Below are positions 57,820 to 64,000 of a stretch of DNA of 64,000 nucleotides, piece by piece. Each line of letters starts with the position of its first letter. The first letter of the stretch is position 1. The DNA is taken from the NCBI GenBank assembly GCA_022483465.1, contig JAKVNF010000004.1:234001-298000 (forward strand), read 5' to 3'. This DNA comes from Lachnospiraceae bacterium. GTDB taxonomy: Bacteria; Bacillota; Clostridia; Lachnospirales; Lachnospiraceae. A program made the translations under genes and the position numbers. The notes beneath the pieces were generated by a model. It had not been told where the DNA came from and made no database searches. It saw only the letters and a program-made list of their open reading frames with translations.

Positions 57820-58482
57820 TTATGCGTTCCTGCGGGGTGCCCGCAGGAACGCCTCCACCGCCTGGGCGCTCTCCTCAGAAAGCGCAGTGCAGTTTAGCTC
57901 CAGTGCCAGGCACCGCCCGTCCAGGTCCTTGGCGTACGCCCGATCCTTCATGAGCCGGGTGTTGACGTAGACGTTCAGCGCGGCGCTCTTTCCCGCCGCC
58001 CCGGCAAGGGCTGCGGCGCACCCCACATCCGAGCGGGCAAGGACCGAGCCCATCTCGCAAAAATCGTGCAGCTCTTGGGCAATGCCGGTCACCTCCTCGA
58101 GGATGGCAAGGGGTACTGCCGCGGCATCCCGCAGGCACTGCTCCAGGACCTGGTCCTTCGTCTCCTGCTCCTCTTTTGTATCCGACGGCAGGCTGTAGGC
58201 CTGCGAGAGCGGGGCAAATGCCTTTGCGTCCGCATCCACCAGCGACAAAAGGCGCCCTGCGGCCTTTTCCATCTCTGCCATCTTCTCGCGAAGCGCCGCC
58301 TCACAGGCGGCGTACTTCTTCTTTCCCACGGTCAGGCTGCCCACCATGGTAAGGAGCGAAGCCGCCAGCGCCCCGGCAAGGGCCGCGGCGCCGCCGCCCC
58401 CGGGCACCGGTGCCTTGGAGGCGAGGGCCTGTTGAAACGCGCTGATGGGCATCTCCTGAAATGATGTGCGGGGCTCTTCCAT
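57820..58482 (-). CDS. Cyclodeaminase/cyclohydrolase family protein (FchA-like)
   Basis: A 220-residue, mainly helical protein of the formimino-THF cyclodeaminase fold. The signature APVPGGGGAAALAGALAASL is at about 24-43 (folate-binding Gly-rich turn). FchA-type members act as methenyl-THF cyclohydrolase. The adjacent folD already carries this activity, so the two overlap or FchA serves formiminoglycine use. ATG 58482 follows AAGGATT. Confidence 0.9.
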   Translation of the reverse strand: MEEPRTSFQEMPISAFQQALASKAPVPGGGGAAALAGALAASLLTMVGSLTVGKKKYAACEAALREKMAEMEKAAGRLLSLVDADAKAFAPLSQAYSLPSDTKEEQETKDQVLEQCLRDAAAVPLAILEEVTGIAQELHDFCEMGSVLARSDVGCAAALAGAAGKSAALNVYVNTRLMKDRAYAKDLDGRCLALELNCTALSEESAQAVEAFLRAPRRNA

Positions 58483-58578
58483 CTCGAATCCTTCCCGACC
58501 GCTCTTTTCTCTGACCCGCGCGGCCTGTCTCAATTTTGTTCTTCCGACATGATACCACGCAGGTGCCCGGTTCCGATA

Positions 58579-59619
58579 TCAGGTCTTGTCTTCGGCATCA
58601 AACCAGGTGACCCGGAAGGCACTGCGAAGGCCCTTCGCTTTCGGAACCACCAGGGCTGCCCGGGGCACCGTGATCTCATCCTGGGCCGCCAGGTAGGGGA
58701 CTTCGACAAAGGCCAGGCCCTGCTGTGCTTTTCCTGCCTCCAGGGCTTTTCTGCGGCAGGTCTCCAGGGCAGCCTTCGTCTTTTCCGGAAAGGGGCGCGC
58801 CGGATAGGCATGCCCCGCCTCGGCAAAGCGGGCAAGGAGCGTCTTTGGAAACGAAAGATGCGAGCGGCTTCGAAATGACTCGGCAAGAAGGCGGGCAGAG
58901 AGCCTTCCCGGATGAGCTCCGTAGCGAAGGATCCTCTTTGCAAGGGCTTCCTCCCCCGCCTCCCTGGCAAAGTCCGCAGCGGCCTGCACCGCCCCGGGCG
59001 CCGGCACGAAGGGGTGCTCCCGCTGCCGCAGGTACTTTCTTGGCGCCGCCGGGAAGAACAGGTATGAGAGGGGCGGAAAGCCGTAGAGGAGGGCGAGCTT
59101 TTTCTCAAGCTCCGTGCAGTACGCCTCCCCCAGGTAGCAGAGCTTGTCATCTACGATCTCCGCCTTGAACTGGACGAGCCGCAACAGCTCATCCCCGGGG
59201 AGCCAGAAGTGGCCGATGTCCCCGTAGTCGTAGCAGGAGACCTCCAGGAAAAGCCCGGAGAAGAACAGGGTGGCGACCTGCTCCCCCTGCCGAAGAACCA
59301 GGGCAAAGCGGGTTCCGGCCCGGGTGAAGGAGACGTCCATCTCCTCCTCCCAGGCAAGGTCGCCGCTTCCTGTCAGGACCGGGTCCTCCGGGATCAGAAA
59401 GCACTCCGCCGCGTCGCTCATGAGGTAGGTGATTCGCCAGGGATCCCCCTCCTCTTTTGGCGGCAGCAGCTCAAACAGGTCCCGCGCCAGGAGCTCTGCC
59501 AGCAAGAAAAATTCTCCCGGGCTCTCCTTCGAGAGACCCGGAAGAACTTCTTTCAATTCATCGATTCTTTCGCGGCACTGCCGCACAAAACTGCTTTCTT
59601 CCAAATCCGGCTTCCTCAC
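58579..59619 (-). CDS. Uncharacterised protein, coupled to mgtE
   Basis: 346 residues, no signal peptide or membrane segment. I do not recognise the family. The N-terminal part is acidic (CRERIDELKEVLPGLSKESPGEFFLL), the middle has strands rich in aromatic residues (SCYDYGDIGHFWLPGDELLRLVQF, then SYLFFPAAPRKYL), and the C-terminal part is basic and helical. It has few cysteines and no obvious metal or nucleotide motif. ATG 59619 overlaps the mgtE stop (59616), so translation is coupled. Confidence 0.7.
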   Translation of the reverse strand: MRKPDLEESSFVRQCRERIDELKEVLPGLSKESPGEFFLLAELLARDLFELLPPKEEGDPWRITYLMSDAAECFLIPEDPVLTGSGDLAWEEEMDVSFTRAGTRFALVLRQGEQVATLFFSGLFLEVSCYDYGDIGHFWLPGDELLRLVQFKAEIVDDKLCYLGEAYCTELEKKLALLYGFPPLSYLFFPAAPRKYLRQREHPFVPAPGAVQAAADFAREAGEEALAKRILRYGAHPGRLSARLLAESFRSRSHLSFPKTLLARFAEAGHAYPARPFPEKTKAALETCRRKALEAGKAQQGLAFVEVPYLAAQDEITVPRAALVVPKAKGLRSAFRVTWFDAEDKT

Positions 59620-61082
59620 ATGTGCAGGAAACGAATCAGCATGATCCAGGCCAGGCTGTAGTAGCTGACGACGCCGACCAGGTCGGTGATCGTGGTGATC
59701 AGGGGACCGGAGGCGGCAGCCGGATCGACGCCGACCTTCTTGAAGAGGATCGGGACGCCGGTGCCCACGAGACTCGAGACCACCATGGCGAGGATCAGGG
59801 ACAATCCAATGCAGGCGGATACCGCAAAGGACGTCAGCGCCGGGTAGTGGCGGAAGAGCATGATGTAGATGCCGATCGTGCCAAAGGCGAGCACCGCCAG
59901 CACAATACCATCCAAAAAGCCTACCCGCATCTCCTTGAAGACCAGCTCGGTCTTCTCCTTCGCCGTCAGCTTTTCATCCATCAACACGCGGATCGTGACC
60001 GCCAGGGACTGGGTGCCGACGTTACCGGACATGTCCAGGATCATGGACTGGAAGGCCATGATCAGGGTCAGCTTTGCCACGACTTCCTCATACATGCCGA
60101 TGACACTGGAGACGATCAGTCCCAGGTACATCAGAAGAATCAGCCAGGGCAGGCGCTTCTTCATGGAGAGCCGCACCGGCTCTTTTAAGTCCTCCTCTGC
60201 GGACAGACCGCCGAGTTTTGCGTAGTCCTCCGACATCTCGGCGTCCATCGTCTCGATGACGTCTGATGCGGTGACCACACCCACGATGCGATTGTCATCC
60301 GAGAGCACCGGAATGGATTCCTCGGAATAGTCCTTCAACGTGCCCAAGCAGTCCTCAATCTTCTCATCCGCGTACACGTAGGGGTAGGCGGTGGAGATCA
60401 GGTCCTCCAGCCGGCTCTCCCTGCGGGCGATGATCAGATCCTTCAGATCCACCGCGCCGTAGTAGATGCCGTTCTCGTCCAGGGCGTACAGGACGGAGAT
60501 GTTGTCGTGCACCGCCGCCTGGTCGATCAGGGAGGACATGGCCTCCTTGATCGTCAGCCCCGCCTGCAGGGTGACGAAGTTGGTCGTCATACGGCTGCCG
60601 ATCGTATCCTCGTCATAGGCGGCCAGGTTCTGCAGCTGTGCCCTCGCCGGGGCATCCATCAGTTCCAGCCAGGCCTTGCGGCTCTGCAGATCGGTCTGCT
60701 TCAAGAGGTCGACCGCGTCGTCCGGCTCCATCTTCTCCAGGACCCGGGCCGCCTTGAGGGGATCCAGTTCCTTGATGTACCCGACGGCGTCCTCGTCCGC
60801 ATACTCGAAGACCTCTGCCAGGGTGTCCAGATCGAGCAGGCGGTACAGAACCTCCCGCTCCTTACACGACATCTCCGGCATGACGGCGGCGATATCACCT
60901 GCGTGAAACTCATCCAACTGGTCGTGGATGACTTTTGGGGAGGCCTTGCTCCGCACAATTCCCAGGATCTTCTCACCGAAGATCTCAGAGGAATCGCCGT
61001 GCTCTGCCGGCGCCGGTGCGGTATTCTGCTGCTGTGCCTCCTGCTGCCCGATGCCGGGTCCGTTCTTCTTTTCTGTGTCCAT
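59616..61082 (-). CDS. mgtE: Magnesium transporter MgtE
   Basis: A 488-residue Mg2+ channel-transporter. The order is that of the family: MgtE N domain (about 40-165, FHAGDIAAVMPEM and KELDPLKAARVL), two CBS domains (about 165-290, TVQ-type TLQAGLTIKEAM and YADEKIED...VVTASDVIE), a connecting helix, and five membrane helices (about 315-488) with DMSGNVGTQSLAV, the selectivity-filter region, and PLITTITDLVG. The extra N-terminal 35 residues are rich in Gln, Ala and Pro. GGAGG precedes ATG 61082. A long structured leader controls it. Confidence 0.95.
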   Translation of the reverse strand: MDTEKKNGPGIGQQEAQQQNTAPAPAEHGDSSEIFGEKILGIVRSKASPKVIHDQLDEFHAGDIAAVMPEMSCKEREVLYRLLDLDTLAEVFEYADEDAVGYIKELDPLKAARVLEKMEPDDAVDLLKQTDLQSRKAWLELMDAPARAQLQNLAAYDEDTIGSRMTTNFVTLQAGLTIKEAMSSLIDQAAVHDNISVLYALDENGIYYGAVDLKDLIIARRESRLEDLISTAYPYVYADEKIEDCLGTLKDYSEESIPVLSDDNRIVGVVTASDVIETMDAEMSEDYAKLGGLSAEEDLKEPVRLSMKKRLPWLILLMYLGLIVSSVIGMYEEVVAKLTLIMAFQSMILDMSGNVGTQSLAVTIRVLMDEKLTAKEKTELVFKEMRVGFLDGIVLAVLAFGTIGIYIMLFRHYPALTSFAVSACIGLSLILAMVVSSLVGTGVPILFKKVGVDPAAASGPLITTITDLVGVVSYYSLAWIMLIRFLHM

Positions 61083-61277
61083 GCTGCACCTCCATCTCAT
61101 TTAAGATGTGCGCAGTGCAGGGATCAATGCGCGCCGGCCGACAAAAAAAGATCCGTCGGACGCAGCCCGTCTGTTATGCGATTCTGCACTGCCGATCGAT
61201 AGGGATCCTTACTACTTCGGCCCGCATCACTGCTGCTGTTATCCAACGAATCTCACCTCTTTTCTATATTTCAATTG
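61083..61277 (-). promoter_or_regulatory. Structured 5' leader of mgtE, possible attenuator or Mg-responsive switch
   Basis: About 195 bases of leader on the minus strand. Two pairings exclude each other. AAGGATCC (61210-61203) with GGATCTTT (61154-61147) directly abuts a T run and so forms a terminator-like structure. GCAGTGCAG (61192-61184) with CTGCACTGC (61120-61112) is perfect. CTGCAC can also pair with GTGCAG just before the ATG, next to the GGAGG. The start GAGGTGAG..TC..GGATAACAGCAGC resembles part of the M-box (ykoK) consensus, but the rest of that consensus is not found. Confidence 0.5.
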
Positions 61278-61284
61278 CCTAAAT

Positions 61285-61313
61285 ACTCTAGCACCCCGCC
61301 CGGAATTTGTCCA
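61285..61313 (-). promoter_or_regulatory. Promoter of mgtE
   Basis: On the minus strand TGGACA (61313-61308), a 17-bp spacer and TAGAGT (61290-61285). Confidence 0.65.
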
Positions 61314-61351
61314 CCTCGCAAACGTTAAGTTCCTGTCAGGCGGCGGCAGAT

Positions 61352-61636
61352 TCAGACCTTCTCAAACCGGTACTTCTGCTTAATGTCCGGGTATTTCGCA
61401 TGGTCCACCTCCCCCGCAAACATGGCGAGGGGCCTCGCAAAGAGGCCGTAGTCCCCGTAGAGGGCCTCATAGACGACCAGGAGCTCCCGCGTCTCCGTGT
61501 GCCGGGCCGTGCCCAGCACGCGGTAGAGGTAGCGGCCGGTCTTCTGCTCCTCCGGGGTCAGGGTCTCCCGCTTGAAGTGCCGCACCACGTCACCGGGGTG
61601 AATGCCCCGCTCTTCCAAAAGATGATCCTGTTCCAT
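61352..61636 (-). CDS. DUF1653 domain protein
   Basis: A 94-residue protein with the DUF1653 pattern: HFKRETLTP early, [27 protein letters not shown] in the middle (the block starts YRVLGTARH) and [12 protein letters not shown] towards the end. The function of the family is unknown. It begins one base after the MFS gene stops and is likely translated with it. Confidence 0.85.
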   Translation of the reverse strand: MEQDHLLEERGIHPGDVVRHFKRETLTPEEQKTGRYLYRVLGTARHTETRELLVVYEALYGDYGLFARPLAMFAGEVDHAKYPDIKQKYRFEKV

Positions 61637-61637
61637 C

Positions 61638-62849
61638 TCACGCCTCCTTCTTCGCCGCGCGGGGCCCTACGAGCTTCCGCTCCAGGATAAGGCCCACGCC
61701 CATCAGCACCGGAAAGGCGATGCAGGAGAGGATGCCGGTCCGCAGGTTGTCCCCCGCCGCCGAGGCGACGGCGCCCGCGATCGTGGGGCCCGCCGAGCAC
61801 CCCACATCCCCCGCCAGCGCAAAGAGGGCAAACATCAGTGTGCCGCCGTTTCGGATGCCCGAGGAGGCGATGGAGAAGGTCCCGGGCCAGAAGATGCCCA
61901 CGGCAAAGCCCGTCAGGGCGCAGCCAAGGAGCGAGAGGACCGGCACCGGAGAGCAGACGATGAGCAGGTAGGAGATGACGCAGAGGATCGCGGAGGCACC
62001 CATGAACTTCCGAAGATCCAGCTTGTCTCCCCACTTGCCGAAGATCGTGCGGGAGGTGCCCATGAGGATCGCAAAGCTCATGGGTCCCAAGAGATCTCCC
62101 ATGGTCTTAGAGATGCCAAGGCCCCGCTCCGCAAAGGCGGAGGCCCACTGGCTCACCGCCTGCTCCGAGGCACCGGCGCAGACCATCATCAGCATGAGCA
62201 CCCAAAAGAGGCCAGAGGAGGCCAGCTCCCGAAAGCTCTTGCCCCGCTCCCCCTCCTCGATGAGGGATGCGATCGGGGCCCTGGTGAAGGCCAGAAAGTC
62301 CGCCACCGGGACCAGCGCCCACAGGACGGCGAGGATGCGCCAGGCACCGATCCCCGCAAAGTGAAAGAAGACGGTCGAGAGCAGGACCACTGCGACCTGC
62401 CCCCAGCAGTAGAAGGAGTGGAGCAGGCTCATCGCGGCCTCCTTGTTGTCCGTGGGACAGGCCTCCACGATGGGGGAGACCAGCACCTCCATCAGGCCTC
62501 CGCCCACCGCGTAGATCATGACGGAGATCAGGATGCCCACGAAGGGATCCGGCGTGTGGTCCGGCAGGATGGTCAGAAGGATCAGGCCCGTGGCCGCGAA
62601 GACGTTGGCCAGCAGCATGGAGGCGCGGTAGCCGATCTTGTCGACAAAGCCCGCGCTGGTGGCGTCCAGAAGGAGCTGGATGCCGAAGTTGAAGGTGACG
62701 AGCGCCGTGATCCGCGAGAGCGGCAGCTGGTACGTCTCCTGGAACGTGACAAACAGAAGCGGGACAAAGTTGTTGACGATCGCCTGCACCGCATAGGCAA
62801 CAAAGCAGGCATAGATGGTCTTCTGGTAATCTCGTGATGATGTGTTCAT
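61638..62849 (-). CDS. Major facilitator superfamily transporter
   Basis: A 403-residue carrier with twelve hydrophobic helices. Between helices 2 and 3 the MFS motif appears as [11 protein letters not shown] (about 63), and [12 protein letters not shown] (about 263) is its copy in the second half. AGGAG stands before ATG 62849. FucP- or sugar-type MFS proteins have this look; the substrate is unknown. It is divergent from the TIM-barrel gene, which suggests shared use. Confidence 0.88.
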   Translation of the reverse strand: MNTSSRDYQKTIYACFVAYAVQAIVNNFVPLLFVTFQETYQLPLSRITALVTFNFGIQLLLDATSAGFVDKIGYRASMLLANVFAATGLILLTILPDHTPDPFVGILISVMIYAVGGGLMEVLVSPIVEACPTDNKEAAMSLLHSFYCWGQVAVVLLSTVFFHFAGIGAWRILAVLWALVPVADFLAFTRAPIASLIEEGERGKSFRELASSGLFWVLMLMMVCAGASEQAVSQWASAFAERGLGISKTMGDLLGPMSFAILMGTSRTIFGKWGDKLDLRKFMGASAILCVISYLLIVCSPVPVLSLLGCALTGFAVGIFWPGTFSIASSGIRNGGTLMFALFALAGDVGCSAGPTIAGAVASAAGDNLRTGILSCIAFPVLMGVGLILERKLVGPRAAKKEA

Positions 62850-63000
62850 GAAGATCTCCTTTGCTGTGATGCCTTGTATGTTACACCATTGCATGTTTGC
62901 CCTGCCATAGCGGGTTTGCAATTCCGGCATGCGAAATTTCTCCCTGCCCGGCGCAAAAGTCGGTACAATACAGGGGAACATCCTGACGGGGAGGCGCAGA

Positions 63001-63855
63001 ATGAAGGCAGCAATCTTTTATCACCACTGCCGCATGTGGGCAGAACAGCACGGGTGCAGCATCGACGAGGTCCTGGAGGAGGTCCGGGGCCTGGGCATCA
63101 CCTACGTGGAGGTGGACCGGGACGAGATCGGCAACGCGAAGGACTTTGACGTCCTCCTTGCGCGGAACGACCTGAAGGTCTCCTCGATCTATGCGTTTTA
63201 CAACTGGGGGCGGGACCCCTCCGACTTTCACAACCTGCTCCAGCTGGACCAGGCCCAGATCCTGCACAGCCCGGAGGTGATGTTCGTGCCGGGGCTCTAC
63301 CGCACCGGAAACCCCTTGCTGCGCCTTGTGGAGAAGCGGCGCATGCTGGAGGGGCTCTCCGCCATGACCGCCCGGGCCCTGGAGAAGCGGATCGTCCCCA
63401 CAATCGAGGACTTCGACAACGCAGGCAGCCCGATCGCCGTCTCCGCAGGGATGAAATACTTTGAGGACCGGATCGAGGGCCTTCGCACCACCCTGGACAC
63501 CGGGAACTTCCTCTTCTCCGGGGAGGATGTGCTGCAGGCCATGGACGTGCTCCAGAAGACCATCTGGCACGTCCACCTCAAGGACCGGGTCACGATGGAC
63601 GCGATGCCGGAGGAGGAGCTGCAGCGGCGGGGCGATCCCACCAAGGCGGCGGATGGGCGCCTTCTGTACCCCTGCGCCGTGGGCCAGGGCGTGATCCCGA
63701 TGCAGCAGGTGCTGGATCGGCTGCAGGCGCTGCACTTTTGCGGCACCTGCGCCCTCGAGTTCTTCGGGGCAACGGACTACCGGCGGGCCGCCCTGGACTC
63801 CGTGGCCTTTTTGCAGAAGACCGGGTACTTCCCGGACCTGGCGGCAAACAAATAG
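63001..63855 (+). CDS. Sugar-phosphate isomerase/epimerase-like TIM-barrel protein
   Basis: A 284-residue protein of the xylose isomerase-like/AP-endonuclease-2 barrel group. Probable metal ligands are Glu in VPTIEDFDN (about 137), Asp in TTLDTGNFLFSG (about 166), HVHLKDR (about 197) and Glu in CALEFFG (about 255). AAIFYHHCRMWAEQHG opens the barrel. GGGGAGG stands before ATG 63001; a frame open to 62929 is not used. It is divergent from the MFS gene, hinting at a carrier/isomerase pair. Confidence 0.85.
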   Translation: MKAAIFYHHCRMWAEQHGCSIDEVLEEVRGLGITYVEVDRDEIGNAKDFDVLLARNDLKVSSIYAFYNWGRDPSDFHNLLQLDQAQILHSPEVMFVPGLYRTGNPLLRLVEKRRMLEGLSAMTARALEKRIVPTIEDFDNAGSPIAVSAGMKYFEDRIEGLRTTLDTGNFLFSGEDVLQAMDVLQKTIWHVHLKDRVTMDAMPEEELQRRGDPTKAADGRLLYPCAVGQGVIPMQQVLDRLQALHFCGTCALEFFGATDYRRAALDSVAFLQKTGYFPDLAANK

Positions 63856-63905
63856 GCAGGTGCCTTTCCCCGCGACGGGGGGAAAGGGCACCTGCCTTTT
63901 CTTTT
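63855..63905. terminator. Terminator between the TIM-barrel gene and the last gene
   Basis: GGCAGGTGCC-t-TTCCCC-gcgac-GGGGGGAAAG-GGCACCTGCC with a TTTTCTTTT tail on the plus strand. Both flanking genes converge on it. Confidence 0.8.
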
Positions 63906-63912
63906 GTCTGAT

Positions 63913-64000
63913 TCAGATTTTCAGGTCTTTGTGGTGGAACTGCTTTTTCCCGGAGGCGTAGTCCCCGACGATCTGGCCGTTTCCCACGAGCTTGTACTTG
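63913..64000 (-). CDS. 3' end of an unidentified gene, cut by the window edge
   Basis: Twenty-eight codons of an open frame, ending KYKLVGNGQIVGDYASG then KKQFHHKDLKI and a TGA at 63915-63913. The frame stays open to the window end and has the base composition of the neighbouring genes. Too short to recognise. Confidence 0.55.
   Translation of the reverse strand, partial: KYKLVGNGQIVGDYASGKKQFHHKDLKI

Noticed and set aside
61083-61277. Firm call of an M-box (ykoK) riboswitch for the mgtE leader
   Set aside because: Only the 5' GGTGAG...GGATA part matches; the internal and 3' consensus parts are not visible. Listed as an unassigned structured leader instead.

Overview
The window looks like chromosome of a high-GC member of the Bacillota, most likely a Lachnospiraceae-type clostridium. 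This is an inference from gene content: MurT/GatD, a methionine synthase split from its reactivation domain, FolD with FchA, several MATE pumps, a DHHW/MBOAT polysaccharide O-acetylation pair, an M-box-free MgtE leader, and good sigma-A promoters and SD sequences with frequent TTG/GTG starts. There are no rRNA, tRNA, CRISPR or phage genes. The three insertion sequences are clearly lower in GC than the rest.

Layout. 1-3591: an IS200/IS605-type element (tnpA, tnpB, probable omega-RNA) whose tnpA is split by a complete IS4/IS1634-like element with 25-bp inverted ends and a 7-bp target duplication. 3763-5022: membrane-anchored SGNH-like protein. 5150-9103: one-carbon/methionine operon metF, metH reactivation protein, metH. 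9170-10922: complete ISL3-family element with an 8-bp target duplication. 11026-12881: marR-MATE operon. 13061-33591 is almost entirely on the minus strand, mostly with overlaps or gaps of a few bases: a MATE gene, then (in transcription order) MATE, acyltransferase, murT, gatD, L,D-transpeptidase, flippase, MBOAT, DHHW, glycosyltransferase, two membrane proteins, LRR protein, VWA protein, MoxR ATPase, PAP2 phosphatase, a MATE gene broken by an internal deletion, and an epimerase. The theme is cell envelope and surface polysaccharide, with a MoxR-VWA-LRR module of unknown role embedded in it.

33910-35697: a second L,D-transpeptidase behind an unusual repeat-rich leader. 35779-42574: ABC-F ATPase, TVP38-type membrane protein, YgiQ radical SAM enzyme, ferredoxin-like aldo/keto reductase and an S66 peptidase. 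42682-45030: metal-export P-type ATPase with a CzrA-like ArsR sensor and operator. 45275-48979: secreted HExxH protein, MBL hydrolase, membrane-anchored GIY-YIG protein, AEC carrier. 49070-55711: alanine racemase, aminotransferase, and a MarR-controlled heterodimeric ABC exporter. 55936-58482: lactate dehydrogenase, folD and fchA, which connect to metF/metH through the folate C1 pool. 58579-62849: an unrecognised protein, MgtE behind a 195-nt structured leader, a DUF1653 protein and an MFS carrier. 63001-64000: a TIM-barrel isomerase and the 3' end of one more gene.

The observations most worth following are the intact TnpB with its probable omega-RNA and guide, the MoxR-VWA-LRR-PAP2 module, the mgtE leader with mutually exclusive pairings, the membrane GIY-YIG protein, and the two-block repeat array before the second L,D-transpeptidase.
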